A DNA stretch of 50,255 bases, from positions 10,928,551 through 10,978,805 of the forward strand of contig CM055105.1 of NCBI GenBank assembly GCA_029204225.1. The letters run 5' to 3'. The notes below the pieces were generated by a model. The model searched no databases. It was not told the origin of the DNA and worked only from the letters and a program-made list of their open reading frames with translations. This DNA comes from Diphasiastrum complanatum (taxonomy: Eukaryota; Streptophyta; Lycopodiopsida; Lycopodiales; Lycopodiaceae). This document shows positions 10,431-22,250 of this stretch, in pieces. The translations under genes and the position numbers were made by a program. Position 1 is the first letter of the stretch; every line of letters begins with the position of its first letter.

Positions 10431-11245
10431 AGAATAAATCTTCTTTCAATGATCATGTAATGCTCAAAATAGAAACAACCATAATTGATATAGAGAATAG
10501 TGTCCACTTGGGATGCTTCACCATTTCTTACATCAATTTTACATGTAAAAATGTGACTAAAACATGAAGAATCAAATAGAATGTAAATGAAATGATTCCA
10601 CCATGCTTCCAACTCTAAACTCTCTGAAAAAATACAGCAAACAAACAATAAATGTGAGTGATCACTTTTGCTTGCATGTCTCCTCCTCCTTTGTCATTTG
10701 TTGCCTTGTATCCACCATGATATTCCATGAATGAGCCTCCATCTCCATCTTGCCATAAGATGCCATCAAGCCTTGATGACTTGACCATGAATGAGTGACT
10801 TGATGAGCCTCGAATAGCTTCATTTCCATCAACAAAACCAGCCAAGAATGCTAGTACAAACCCAACATCAAAACAATGCTCACCAATGTAGCTTGACAAT
10901 TTGCACACATCCACATGAAATTGCTCAAACATGAGATAGAACAAGTAAAGTAAACTTGAACAACACTTCCTTGATGCTCCTTTGACCTTACTTGAGTCTT
11001 CAATATGCTGCAAAAACATATCCATAACATCTTTGCCAATTACCTCTCCTTTGATGCTCTTGACTAGCTCCAGATTGCCAACTTCCCTTTTGACTAATTG
11101 AAGCGCTTTGAGATCAACCTCTTGATCTTCAACTTGATCATCAAAGTCTTTGAACAAACTTTGTTTTTCAGATCCATTACTTGATTTTACAGCAAGATAA
11201 CATCCATCCACTTGCATAGCTCCATGTACACAAGAAGATCCTCCA
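10431..11245 (-). other. unrelated sequence in place of copia C2 RT
   Basis: The minus frame runs on from the integrase/RT junction (DLMKSETSF) without a stop for about 200 further codons to 10615, but resembles no RT. There is no YVDD and no KARLVAKG-type motif, all of which C4, C5 and C6 keep. Readable pieces include DQVEDQEVDLKALQLVKRE and GKDVMDMFLQHIEDS, giving an acidic, helix-prone look. It could be captured host sequence, a filler after deletion, or a very diverged region. I do not recognise a product. Confidence 0.5.
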
Positions 11246-12421
11246 AAAGATGTTTCACTCTTCATAAGATCTTGATACTCAAGATCCATTGCTTGGATCC
11301 ACTCCTCTTCTTTCCTTGCTTGATATACACTTGTAGGCTCATCCAAAGAAGTTAGAAAAGTAACATAATTTCCAAAAACTACTTGCTTACCCTTTTGATC
11401 ATATGTGAGCCTTGAAGATACTTGTCTTTCTCTTGATGTTCTGCTTGGCTTTTGACTTGATGAAGGTCCATCATCACCACCATCCAAAGTAAGATTCTTC
11501 TCATCAACATCAAGAATGTTAGATCCATCCACTCTACCATCAATCATGCTTGAAGACACCTTTGTAATATTCCCCTCATCAAAAATGACATCTCTACCAA
11601 CAATCACTTTGTTAGTAGAAGGAATGTAAACCTTGTAGGCTTTACTCACCTCACTATATCCAACAAAAATACCTCTTTTTGAAGATGGATCCTCCTTGGT
11701 TCTATTATCAGAGTAATGTTGACATAGCATGTGCATCCAAAGGTTCTTAGAAAGTTGACACTCGGCCTCCTCTTGAATAGCATCTCAGAAGGTGTCCTTC
11801 CATCCAAAATAGCACTCGGCCACCTATTGCACAAGAAATTGGCACACAACAAAGCTTGATCCCAAAATGGTTTGTCAAGATTAGCACTTAACCTCATAGC
11901 TTTAGCACTTTCACATAAAGTCCTATTCTTCCTTTCAGCCACTCCATGTTGTTGTGGGGTCCTTGATGTTGTATAATCCCTCTTGATCCTATGCTCATCA
12001 CAAAAGGCCTTGAACTTGTTAGATATGTACTCACCACCATTGTGACCTCTCAAGCACTTGATCTTTGTGGGAAAATTGGTTCTCCCTTGCATTCTTGAAC
12101 TTGACAAAGACATCATACACTTCATCCTTGCAATTTAGTAGATAGATCCAACAAAATCTACTAAAATCATCAATGAATGTTACATACATCTTAGTTCCAC
12201 TATTGCTAATTGTAGTAAATCCATGAATATTTGAATGTACAAGTTGAAAAGGCTTTGTAGATCTAGAAATAGATATAGTATAAGGTAGTCTATGTGACTT
12301 AGACAAAGCACAAGACTCATAAACATGCTTGACATTACTTAAGGGACTTGGAAAACCAATCACAACTTTCTTCCTTGCCATTACCTCCAATGACTTGAAG
12401 TTGAGGTAGTTAAAATAGCAA
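11246..12421 (-). pseudogene. copia C2 integrase
   Basis: Minus strand, two frames (12031-12390 and 11646-12125), then on into 10615-11736. Motifs in order: GAG-pre-integrase end (VYESCALSKSH), integrase core (YVTFIDDFSRFCW), HNGGEYISN (second Asp lost: DNGGE in relatives), HGVAERKNR (Glu kept), GCTCYVNI, GIFVGYS. RLTYDQKGKQ and EEWIQAMDLEY begin the RT polyprotein. The 5' side is cut at about 12421 by copia C3. Gag and protease are gone. Confidence 0.87.
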
Positions 12422-12658
12422 TGATCGACTTATACAGTGCTCTCTTATTTCGACGGCACCACGTGTGCTTAGTTCTAGAGTTATCGGGCCATCTTTCTTT
12501 TATGAGCCCTTTGAGTGCTTTTAAGCAACTTATCTTGTACTTACTTATTAGTCGAATATACAGTTTAAAGTGAGCTATTCGATTGTCTTGTCCTGTTGCA
12601 CTTGACGTTGTGTTGTGGTGATTAATCCGGTCGGGTGTTTAAACTGTGTTTTCTTATC
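12422..12658 (+). repeat. 5' LTR (or its 3' part) of copia C3
   Basis: The stretch starts TGATCGAC immediately where C2 integrase coding stops and runs to a tRNA-Met primer-binding site at 12660. Only 237 bp long, so it may be 5'-truncated; no clean CA end is seen. It contains CACGTG near 12471. Confidence 0.6.
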
Positions 12659-12659
12659 T

Positions 12660-12671
12660 TGGTATCAGAGC
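12660..12671 (+). promoter_or_regulatory. primer-binding site, initiator tRNA-Met (C3)
   Basis: TGGTATCAGAGC is the exact 12-base complement of the 3' end of plant initiator tRNA-Met, the standard copia primer. It fixes the + orientation of C3 and the LTR end. Confidence 0.92.
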
Positions 12672-13637
12672 CCCTTGGTGGCTTAAATCACCGGACAAGA
12701 ACAGAGAGCTGCGAATTCACGACGGTTTGTTGGCTAGGAAGCACAAAACCGAGTCTGTGGAGATTCGTGGAATAGCTCAAAACTGTAAGAAGATTCAGAG
12801 GCAAGGATTTGTCAGCTGAATCAGAGGGCAAGCAAAAAGTGAAGCTGGAAATCCTTCTAAAGGGTTGCTTGGCATTTGTGATTGGTTTGAATCCAATCGA
12901 ACACCGAGAGCGGTTTGAAGCAAAATATTGCTTGTTGTAGGACGACCTCAGAGGGATAGGTAGCTGTTTAGATAGACTCTCAAGAAGATCAGATAAAGCC
13001 CAAAAACATCTTCTTCTTTGACGGCTAGGATTTCAAGAAGAAAAACAAAGCAGTTTTCTCTCAACACAAATTCATTTTTGAAGCTGTGAAGAGCTAGGAG
13101 TGGGCGCCCTGCTACTGTTGCGGATGTGTCGAGAGGCCGTGGGCAGCCGTGGATCAGCCAGCGAGCTGGAGTGAAGCAAAAGAATTTCCAAAGCTTGTGT
13201 GTGAGGGCGTGGGGCTGCCATCGCTGGTAGAGTTTTGTGAAAGGTGAACTTTCTTCACACTGAAGAAACAGTTAAAAAATCCAAATTGCCTTTATTTTCA
13301 CCTCCTTTAGCCTATTTTGGCCAAACAAAAGGCTATAGCCTCCAAACAAAGGGCACCCTGATTGTACCTACAAGTACGGTACACCAAAACAAAGTGATTG
13401 CCGCGGAGAAAGTGTTCAGAATGCGCCATAAGTGATTTCACCATTCCACTGGGCAGGTAGCTGGGAGTTGGTGACGAGAAGCATTTCGGAAAGCGACGCT
13501 AGTTTGGCTTTTAATTTGGCAAAAGATTGGGGGGTGGCCTGGTAAGCCAAAAATTGCAGGTCATTATTTTTTATTTCCTGACATCACGGTTGGCTTTGAC
13601 ATACACTTTATAGCCTACAGGTGGAGTTTCAAGCAGT
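12672..13637 (+). other. long leader of copia C3, no gene seen
   Basis: About 970 bp between PBS and gag. The longest ORF (13244-13435, 63 codons) has no recognisable domain and I do not support it. A long 5' leader is known in some copia lineages. Confidence 0.6.
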
Positions 13638-14190
13638 TTGGAGATGGCAAACATCAATGAGGCAATTTTGGACGATGCAAGCAAACTTGATGGGGCTTCT
13701 AACTACAACATCTGGAAATATAAAATGAAGAGCATTTTGATGGAGAAAGAGTTATGGGAGATTGTGACAGTTATTGAAATCCGACCAAATACCACTCCAG
13801 GTGATATGAGGGACTTTTATAAAAAGGTGCAGAGAGCATTGTCCTTAATCAATCTTTCAGTGAAAGACCATGTAATCACTCATATAAGTGATGCCACGAC
13901 GGCTAGGGGAGCTTGGAAAGCTCTTAGAATGCAATTTCAAACTTGCAATCCAGCTCGGGCCATGTTCTTGAAGTCGAGATTGAATGCAGTAAGGATGGAA
14001 GAAAGTGAATCAGTGGGATCTTTTTTCACAAGGATAAAGGAGTTAAGAGATCAACTTGTGGCAATTGGAAAACCAATTAGGGACGTTGAATTGGTACATA
14101 TCACAATGAGTGGTGTCTCGAAAGGGCTACAGATGTTTGTGAGCGGCATTGCTTCGAGGGAGAGATTGCCTACTTTTGAAGACTTCCATG
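13638..14190 (+). pseudogene. copia C3 gag (truncated)
   Basis: ATG at 13644 or upstream, following MEMANINEA. A gag of the UBN2/retrotran_gag type: LDGASNYNIWKYKMKSIL near the N-terminus, then LINLSVKDHVITHI, TARGAWKALRMQF, MFLKSRLNAVRMEE and FFTRIKELRDQLVAIG. It would form the virus-like particle. Uninterrupted to codon ~185, then it runs into minus-strand C4 sequence at about 14190, so the zinc knuckle and pol are missing. Its sequence differs clearly from C7 gag, so it is another copia family. Confidence 0.85.
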
Positions 14191-15494
14191 GTAGCCAAGA
14201 TGTACCTTAACACTCTTTTGGCACTCTTCCAATGACATATTAATGGACCTTTCATGTATTGACTCCATTTGCCAACACAAAAGCTAAGATCTAGTGATGA
14301 TCAAATAGATCAAGGAACCAATAAGTTTTCTATAGGTAGTGATGTCCTCAAAGGATTCTTAATCACTTTCCTTAGAAACTGTCACATTTACATGGGAGTT
14401 TCAACCTTTACAATCCTTCATGCCAAACTTCTCTAAGATGGATCTAGCATACTTATATTGACATATAAAAGTAAAATCATCACATCTATGACTTCTAGTC
14501 CAAGTATGACCTTTAGAAGTCCTAGATCTACCATCTTAAACTCACTAGACAAGGAAATATTTACATCTCTAATGCCATCATGATCATTTCCTGTGAAAAT
14601 TATATCATCAACATATAAAACCAAAAAGATGATTTTTCCATCATTACATTTGTATTACAATGATAGTTCATAAGAACTTACAACAAATCCAATGGAACTA
14701 AGATAAGAATGCAACCTAGAGTACCAAGCTCTATGTGCTTGCTTGAGTCCATAAAGACTCTTCTTCAAAAAACACACTTTTTTTTCTTCTCCATCTTTGA
14801 TGAAGCCCTCGAGTTGGCACATGTAGATTTCCTCTTCCAAGAATCCAGTCAAGAAATCATTTGTCACGTCAAGTTGAAGGAGCTTCCATTTGAAAGAAGT
14901 AGCAAGACATATAATCAATTTAATGGTTACAAGCTTTGCAACAGGAGCAAAGGTTTCATCATAATTTATGCCTTTGACTTGCAAAAAATCTTTTGCTACA
15001 AGTCTAACTTTATACTTATGAATAGAACCATCTTGATTATATTTCAATCTATATATCCACTTACAAGTAAGAGGCTTCTTTCCATAAAGTAGATCAACAA
15101 GATCCCAAGTTTGATTTTCTAACAAAGCATCAAACTCTACTTGCATAGCATTCTTCCAACTTTGAGACTTAATTGCTTCTTCAAAACATGTTGGTTCTTC
15201 AAGCATAGTAATCAAGAAAGAATAAGGGATGTGTAGTTGAGAATCCTCCCTTGCTTCCCTTTGTCACTATAAGTGAGCCTTGATGGCTCGGCCCTCAATC
15301 TTGTTGATCTTCTTGGCTCCTTTGGATCTTGAGCAAGATCCTCTTGTTCTTCAATTCCTTGAAGCTCCTCCTTGGCCATAGCATGATCATTGATAAGATT
15401 GGAAAGCACCTTCTCTTTAACATTGAGAGATTCATCAAAAAGTGAGAATTTTTCAAGCTCCTAGAGATATGACCAGCGAGAGATGGTAATTGAC
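14190..15494 (-). pseudogene. copia C4 RT with partial RNase H and integrase tail
   Basis: Minus strand. From the right: remnant after integrase (EPRRSTRLRAEPSRLTYSDK), RT start (TMLEEPTCFEEAIKSQSW), KWIYRLKYNQDGSIHKYK, QLDVTNDFLTGFLEEEIYM, KKSLYGLKQAHRAWYSRL, then LYVDDIIFTGND with the catalytic YVDD (14580-14620), and FEDITTYRKLIGSLIYL. RNase H starts (CHWKSAKRVLRY) and is cut at about 14190 by C3 gag. Very close to C6 RT. One stop region at 14625-14655 and a frameshift near 14470. The CR1 LTR truncates the right side. Confidence 0.9.
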
Positions 15495-16267
15495 TGTTAT
15501 TGGGCATTATATCCACTTTTTGGCAAGGATAGGTAGACCTTGGTGGAGAGGAACCGAAAACTGCTGAATTACGGATGCACAAGACCAAGCAATATCAACG
15601 CAGATTAAAATATGGGCCATAACATTTTCATCATCGTAATCGACTCTCCAATTCTATAATACACTATGTTTGGTGTATTACATAGTTGCAAGGGCCACAC
15701 ACAAGACATCTCTACTAGGACATGAATGATCTAGTGCCATGTCATGATATGGATTTCACATTACTCAACCCCCTTTTCATTATGGATACTAGGTCCCTGT
15801 TACAACTCCCTAGGATCATCGACTGCCTTGAAGGTTCCACACACCCCATACCAGTGACGACGCACCGTAACCGCCCAACCGTAGGGTCACAGCCAACCCA
15901 CCTCCATGCCTTGGAGCAATCAACACAATCATGTTTGGTCAAGCCTCCTACGAAAATTGGCGTCCCATACCACCAACCATCGCACTCGGTTCTCCCTAGC
16001 ACACATCTCCTGGCCTGGAGATACATCCTGGCTAAGGCACGTGCTCTCCATCCACCATACTCTCGAGTAGACTGAGTCAATGGAAAGAGAGAAACCCCAC
16101 CTCTATATAGGCATAGCACAGTGGGTCCCATCAAGCACGGTCCTGCCGGTGACACGTGACCACCTAGGATGGTGACGCGTGGCACCTAGACATGTCGATA
16201 ACTCCAGTCCTGCGTCATGCCCCTTGCGAGGCCGTCACTGAAGGGCATACCATTATGGTACATAACA
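15495..16267 (-). repeat. 3' LTR of CR1
   Basis: On minus it starts TGTTATGTACC and ends GCCCAATAACA, giving a TGTTAT...ATAACA inverted end. It is preceded by the polypurine tract at 16268-16280 (nine G on minus). A TATA box, CTATATAGAGG, lies on minus near 16101-16111. Length 773 bp. The 147-codon ORF inside on minus has no homology I recognise and is not called. Confidence 0.8.
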
Positions 16268-16281
16268 TTCCCCCCCCCATA
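16268..16281 (-). promoter_or_regulatory. polypurine tract of CR1
   Basis: ATGGGGGGGGGAA on minus lies directly before the LTR start. It is the plus-strand priming site during reverse transcription. Confidence 0.8.
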
Positions 16282-16299
16282 AAGACTTCCTTCTATGGG

Positions 16300-17860
16300 A
16301 AGAAACCAAGAATCTAAGTCTTAAATCATCCTCCTTCTCTCAGGTGTCCTCATCATCTAACATACCTTTCCAACGAATCAGATGTTCAGAAATCAAACGA
16401 TTTCTCAGCTGATGTCGTCGAGTATCCATGATCCTTTCCGGTTCATGGGGTACAAAAGCAGTCAAATCCTCCAATAGCACTAGATCATCTGTGGGAATTA
16501 GATCATTTCCCACCAAGTCGTTCCTTTAAACGACTAACATGGAATACAAGATGTACCTTAGTTCCAATTCTAGTCTACAAGCAGCCTTACCAATCTTGTT
16601 AAGCACTTTGAAAGGACCGCTAAAATGTGGAGATAACTTCGGACATTTCCCCGTTTGAAGTGTCTTAGAGTCCTTAGGGATTCTACTTAAACACTAAAAT
16701 GCTGAAATACTACAAAACTATAGAAAATCAATCATTTAAAACTCAAAGTTTACAAGAATAAAAACAAAAAACTATCACCATGTGACTAAATTAAGCCGTC
16801 ACATGTCCTCGCCCTCAGTTTATTCAGGTCCCTCTGAAATCACCAATCTCAAACTCTCGAGGAGCGCGACTTCGGTTAGCATAGAATTGGGCTCTATCTT
16901 GAGCCGATCTAATGCTTTCCCTAGCCACCTGCAACATTTCCTGCATATCATGCAAGAAATTCGCTACAGCTTGAGCCTTAAGACCTTTGAGTCCAACAGA
17001 GATAGGGGAACGAGACTGAAAGCCGTACCAGAGCATAAAAGGACTAAAACTAGTGGTAGAATGCTTCATACTATTGTAGGTGAACTCAACCATTGGGAGA
17101 TACTTTTTCCGGTCTGATTGTCTCCTGGAAACATATGCACGAAGCATATCTTCCATCGACTGGTTGACCCATTTGGTCTGACCATCAGTTTTTGGGTGAT
17201 CCGTAGACGATAGACTTAAAGTAGTTTCCAGTCTTTCAAAGACCGCCTGCCAGAACTTGCCAGTGAACTTGGAATCACGATCACTAACAATATTGTTCGG
17301 CAATCCATACAACCTGAACAACTTTTCAACGAAAAGTTGAGCAAGTTCAAAAGCTTTGATAGTAGATTTGTTGGAATAAACTGTGCCATTTGGTTAGCAT
17401 GTCAACTACTACCCAAATAGCATCGTGACCCTTCCCTGAATTAGGAAGTTTAACCACAAAATCCATGGAAATACTTTTTCATTTCTTGCTGGGAATTTCC
17501 AATGGATGCAATAGACAAACTGCTTTGAGTCTTTGCGCTTTATTTACTTGGCATTGTTCACACTTTTGAATGTATGCCTCGACGTGACCTTTCATTTTTG
17601 GCCAATAAAATTCTCTTTTAACAATGTCAAGCATCCTCTATATACCAGGGCCATTCCGAATGGAATAATCATCAAGTATCTTCTCTTCGTGAGATTTCTT
17701 GAAATCCTGCTTTCCAAGATTGTCTCTCCTAAAAGAGCTTCCTGCCAGGACATCTTGCCAAATATGACCGAAAAACTCATCGGTCCAACAAAGATCTCAC
17801 AGAGAAAGATACAACTCGGATTGGAACTCAACAAAGCATAACTGATTAACTTCTCCAATC
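16300..17860 (-). pseudogene. CR1 integrase with chromodomain
   Basis: Right part: YWPKMKGHVEAYIQKCEQCQ (zinc-binding CXXC) then PLEIPSKK and SISMDFVVKLP (Asp), broken by stops. Left part 16824-17321: IVSDRDSKF (Asp), then TDGQTKWVNQ where relatives have TDGQTERVNQ, so the catalytic Glu is Lys. It goes on through EDMLRAYVSRRQSD, LWYGFQSRSP, then on minus ~16540-16680 PHFSGPFKVLNKIGK and near 16350-16400 LIRWKGMLDDED, the chromodomain that targets histone marks in this group. Coding is broken near 16820 and 16690. Confidence 0.87.
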
Positions 17861-18375
17861 CGGCTCAAGGCATCAACGACACAATTCAACGTACCTCGAC
17901 GGTACTTAATGAGAAATTCAAACTCTTGAATAAGTTTCGACCAATGGGCCTTACGACCCCTAAGGTCCGAGGCATCACATATATAGTTAAGAGATTCATG
18001 ATATGTCATAACCACGAATTTAGATCTATACAAATATTGTCTCCAAATCTTTAACGCATGGATGACAGCAAAAAGTTCCTTCTCATAAGTAGAATATCTA
18101 CTTTGAACTGGGTCCAACTTCTTGCTCTCGAAAGCCACAGGTCTACCATCCTGGTAAAGGACTGCACCTACTGCATAGTCACTAGCGTCTGTATCAACTA
18201 AGAAAGACCCGCTAGGGTCCACTATGTGTAAGATAGGGACTGTAGACACCAACATTTTCAAAGCTTCAAAGCTTTGATTAAGTTCATCAGTCCAAACAAC
18301 AGGAGGACTGACCTTCGAACATCTTCCGGCCTTCTTATTATTATTCTTTTTAATTTTCCTTTTGGCTTTCTTCAC
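17861..18375 (-). pseudogene. CR1 RNase H
   Basis: Minus frame: FLVDTDASDYAVGAVLYQ (Asp), PVQSRYSTYEKELFAVIHAL (Glu), FVVMTYHESLNYI (relatives have LTDHESL, so the second Asp is Tyr), DLRGRKAHWSKLIQEFEF, VVDALSRI. Open from 18375 through 17797. A low-complexity Lys/Asn stretch at 18325-18375, upstream of the domain, marks the broken joint with RT. Confidence 0.88.
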
Positions 18376-18452
18376 TCCCTTAAAAAGATTCGTCAGAGAC
18401 AGTGCAACTAAGGCATAGTCTTTAATGTATTTATGAAAAAATCTTGTGAAGC

Positions 18453-19550
18453 CTAGAAAGATTTTACTTCCCTAATGGTTTTCAGGATAGGCCAGTCACG
18501 AACTTTCTGGACCTTATCGTAGTCGATCTCAAGACCTCGATCGGAAACGATATGTCCCAAATACTTGAGTCGAGTTTGAAAAAACTCACATTTAGACTCC
18601 TTAGCATAAAGCTTTGCCTGCCTTAGATTATCTAAGACTGTACGTAAATGCACTTCGTGCTCTTCAAGAGTCTTACTGTAGATCAGTATGTCATCTAAAA
18701 ATACCAAGAGAAACTTCCCCAGATATGGACGAAGAATATTGTTCATCATCTGCTGGAAGGTCGTCGGGGCATTAGTTAGACCAAAGGGTAAAACTAAAAA
18801 TTCGTAATGGCCATACCTAGTATGAAAACCAGTTTTGGAAACATCCCGCTCGTGTATTCTAATTTGATGGTATCTTGACCTAAGGTCCAATTTGGTGAAA
18901 TACCTAGCACCATTCGTAAGTCGTCCATCCCTCTTAATTGTCATTTTATTAAGCTTTTTGTAATCGACACAAAGACGAATACCACCGTCTTTCTTGCCGG
19001 TTAGCAAAACAGGAGCTCCTCAAGGGGATTTACTAGGCTGAATATGGCCTTTACGTAACAACTCCTTAAGTTGACTCGCAACTTCATCTTCTTCCTTCGG
19101 GCACATCCTGTAGGGAAAAAGTGGTACATGGGAGCTGTCGGGAAGGAGATCTATGTGATGGTCTACACCCTGTGAGGGGGGAAGACCCTCAGGCAACTGC
19201 TCAGGGAATATATCATTATATTCCTCCCTAAGTCTCTTAAAGATTTTGCCCTCAGGCGAAGATTCTAAATTATCATCAATCAAAGAGAAAGCTTTAGGAA
19301 AAGTTGATACATCAACATTAACATTATGAGTACTAAAAGCATCTATGTAAAATTCATCTTTCAGATAACATAAATACGAAAAATACTCAGAATTTAAAAT
19401 ACATTGATTCGCTTCATGAGCAGTTACAAAAGGTAGATCAAGCTCATCGCCTTTAAGACAAACCCATGAGTCATTATGCAAGAAAGAAATACAATGAGAT
19501 ACATAGTCTTTTTTTAAGGACTCATTCCTAGCAAAAAATCACTCTTTTCC
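18453..19550 (-). pseudogene. CR1 reverse transcriptase
   Basis: N-terminal segment 19020-19481: PPSQGVDHHIDLLPDSS, LRKGHIQPSKSP, then a TGA where a Trp or Arg is usual. The 18453-19007 segment has GGIRLCVDYKKLN, YFTKLDLRSRYHQIRI (motif A), LPFGLTNAPTTFQ, LLVFLDDILIYSK (motif C, FLDD) and LKYLGHIVSDRGLEID. It ends at a stop after REVKSF. The catalytic residues are intact. It would encode the gypsy polymerase. Confidence 0.9.
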
Positions 19551-19559
19551 TAGGATTAC

Positions 19560-20650
19560 ATCCACCTTATCTAGATTCATGACATGAAAAAACAAACTAT
19601 CTGCATAGTCTTGAATCTTCAATGACACGTGGGGGACAAAGTGGTCCTAGACCTGTTGCTCCCCACCAGCTACCATCCTAACCACATATCCATGGTCACT
19701 TGGTGCGGTTGCCAGCTGCAGCTTCTGCACCAACTTAGCATTAATAAAATTATGCGTAGAACCGTCGTAAAAAAGAACACTCACAAGTTGGCTGCCTCCG
19801 AACCCACTCATACGAATGAGGTCGTGAGGTCCAAACACTACAGTATTAAAACAACAATTCATACAAACTGGTTTATCTTTAAAAGATACATCAATGCAAG
19901 AAATAGAAAAATTACCTGATGCCTTAAAGGAACGACCACCCTTCTTCCATCTCTTCGAGCAGTCCTTAGAAAGGTTCCCCTTCTCCATGCAGGAGAAACA
20001 CGGCCCGTTGCTTTTGGCCTTGTCGAAGTCCGCTCTCTCCAACCGAGGGTGCTTCTTTTTCTTCCCCAAAGGAGAAGCTTTGCCGACCATGCACTCCTTG
20101 CCCTTTTTGAAAGAAGGACCGACAGAGGATTTGTCTTTGGCTTCGGGCTTTGGTTGCTCTTTGCGGGTTAAAGTGTGCGTATCATCAAAAATTTGAGCGA
20201 AACACACAGCATTCTCTAGGGACTGTGGCTGATTAAGGCGTACCTCCAACTGATATTCCTTGGGCAAGCCCAAGATGAAATGCAGCTTAAGGAGTACCCC
20301 GTCTATGCGGTTAAAAAACCGTGAAGCAGCTTCTTGGAAGTCTTGTAAGTAGACGTCCAAGGGCTTCGTCCCCATTTGCAATGTAGCAAATCGACGATAA
20401 TATGAAAATCATCTAGGACAGGCATAAAGGCAGTCTTAAAGGCTACTTGGAAATTATTCCATGTGGTTGGGATTGTAGCTCGATCTTTAAGGTCTTGCCA
20501 CCAAGAATACACCTTACCGCATAAAAACAGGATGATCGTGGAAATACGCAAGCTATCTGGTAGATCGTGCATGGAGAAATGCGACATCCATCGATCTAAC
20601 CAAGCTAACACCACATCTACCTTGTGCCTTTTCCTTACCGTGGGCTATGC
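19560..20650 (-). pseudogene. CR1 gag and protease
   Basis: Gag at 20303-20640: VLAWLDRWMSHFSMHDLP, then ILFLCGKVYSWWQDLK and WNNFQVAFKTAFMP, the Retrotrans_gag fold. A frameshift near 20380 moves to 19647-20381: PLDVYLQDFQEAASRF. The zinc knuckle CFSCMEKGNLSKDC has Asn in place of His. The protease is LFYDGSTHNFINAKL, where DSGA/DGS-type motifs form the active site. Typical chromovirus order and size. Confidence 0.85.
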
Positions 20651-21600
20651 CCTTTACCTCGTGTCTTCACCTATTTGTGGCCTTTCAAACCTTGCTTGCC
20701 TGCGGGCCACTTCTATTCATGCTTGCGGCTCCTACCTGAAACCCTGCCCGTGGCCCCTGCTCTGAGTGATGGATTTATGACTGAAGGGCCTGTGTGAAAG
20801 GTCTACCCACTGTTGTGTTCAGAAGAACCGCATCAAAAACCCTAAAGAAGCACCGTAACCCGCAGTGTGAATTATTCCACAAGTCATCTGAGGGGTCAAT
20901 GAGGCATACCTACTTTGTGTCATTCTGAATCTCTCTTCCATTCACTTTTACAAGCTTGTATCTCCAATGTGAAGTGTAATGGAAGATATTGCCTTTGAAG
21001 ATATGCTTACCTTTCTTGAAGGTATTTTCTTTAGTTTTTTGTAAGCCCTGAACGGAAGCTCTTTAAGACTCCCTAAGGCCTAAGAGCTGAAGCTTTGTCA
21101 ATCGCTTGCAAGCGATGAGGTGTGTCTCATTCCATTTCCTTCTCTTGGAAGATTACGATCACAAGGAGAACTGTCTTGCTGAACTTTTGAGCAAGTGAAT
21201 ATAGTGTTGTTCTACTCTATACCATTGTTAGACTCTTGCTCATAAGTTGACTCCATAGCCCAATTCAGAAGAGGAGCCAGTTTGACTGTTTGCTGCATCC
21301 AAAGAGGAGTTTAGCGTCTATAGTATTTTCTTGCTACTTTAGCATATTTGGTGAGGGCTGATAAGTAGAAGTATGGCTTTTTATTGTGAAATGGTTCTTG
21401 TCCATTTCAAAGTTCCGTAGGCTATCTGAAAATTGCCTATTGATTGTTTGAAGCTTGCCTTACCGATTACCATTGAAAGTGTCGCTGGTCATGAACGCTG
21501 TGTTTTCGACTCCATACCCAATGGAGTTTGAGCTGTAATTGTGGTATAGACCGACTTCCATTAAAATTCCCTTAGATTGGCAGTCTATTTGGGGGTTGTT
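20651..21600. other. no gene seen; probable element leaders
   Basis: About 950 bp without a recognisable domain on either strand. 20651-20880 is GC-richer and lies upstream of CR1 gag on minus, so it is probably CR1 leader. From 20880 onward the composition changes and the sequence leads into the copia C8 fragment on +; it may be LTR, leader or deleted pol of that element. Confidence 0.5.
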
Positions 21601-21609
21601 TTATAATCA

Positions 21610-22250
21610 GATGCTTTCTTACAATGATGCTAGCTGGGCATCTCTCAAGGACGACTGCAAAAGTGTCTCAGGAGGATACACTATCTCGTCAGGAGCAGCA
21701 ATTCTCTGGGTCAGCAAGAAACAAACCATTGTGGCTCAGTAATCCTGCGAAGCAGAGTACGTTGCGGCAGCTAAGATGGCTAATGAAATCATTTGGCTCC
21801 AACAGTTCCTTGATGAACTAGGTGAAACGAGGAATGAACCTCTGATTTTGTAGATGGACAATACGTCTGCAATACATCTGACAAAGGATCCTGTGTTTCA
21901 CTCAAGGACGAAACACATCGCAATCAAGTACCATTTGATAAGGGATCTGATAGGGAAGAAGATGCTGTAGACTACTTTCATTGGAACGAAGGAAATGGTT
22001 GCTAACATTTTCACAAAGGCCTTAGACAAAGGTCTGTTTGAGAAACAGAGGAGCAGTCTTGGAGTCATCAAGCTATCATGCTTTGAGAGAGAGCTGAAGA
22101 AACAAAACATTTCAATTGCCAAAGCTTTGCTAGCTTTCAACCCTAAATTTGATAGAAAGAACACATGAACCAAAATGTTCGCTAACAATTTTGCAACAAA
22201 CGACACAAAATCATTCGTGCTCCACAAAGGACCAAGAAGATCAACCAAGT
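21610..22250 (+). pseudogene. copia C8 RNase H
   Basis: Plus-strand readings: LSYNDASWASLKDDCKSVSG, ILWVSKKQTIVAQ, then after a stop at 21740 SCEAEYVAAAKMANEIIWLQ, a stop at 21852, [20 protein letters not shown] (Asp), [13 protein letters not shown], another stop, TKEMVANIFTKALDKGLFEK and SSLGVIKL. It is a complete copia RNase H with three stops. A tail with Lys/Asn-rich coding continues to about 22250. RT is absent, and no clear 3' LTR follows. It may belong with C3, but that is unproven. Confidence 0.8.

Larger units (their letters stand above)
15495..20880 (-). mobile_element. Ty3/gypsy chromovirus CR1
   Basis: Minus-strand order from right to left: gag, protease, RT, RNase H, integrase, chromodomain, PPT, 3' LTR. 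The chromodomain and integrase style identify a plant chromovirus. No 5' LTR is seen; 20651-20880 is probably its leader. It sits against copia C4 at 15494. Stops and an integrase Glu-to-Lys change make it inactive. Confidence 0.85.

Noticed and set aside
13244-13435. 63-codon ORF in the C3 leader
   Set aside because: Short, no motif, located between PBS and gag where leaders are noncoding.
15742-16185. 147-codon minus ORF in the CR1 LTR
   Set aside because: It lies wholly inside the LTR between PPT and LTR end and spans the TATA box; no domain recognised.
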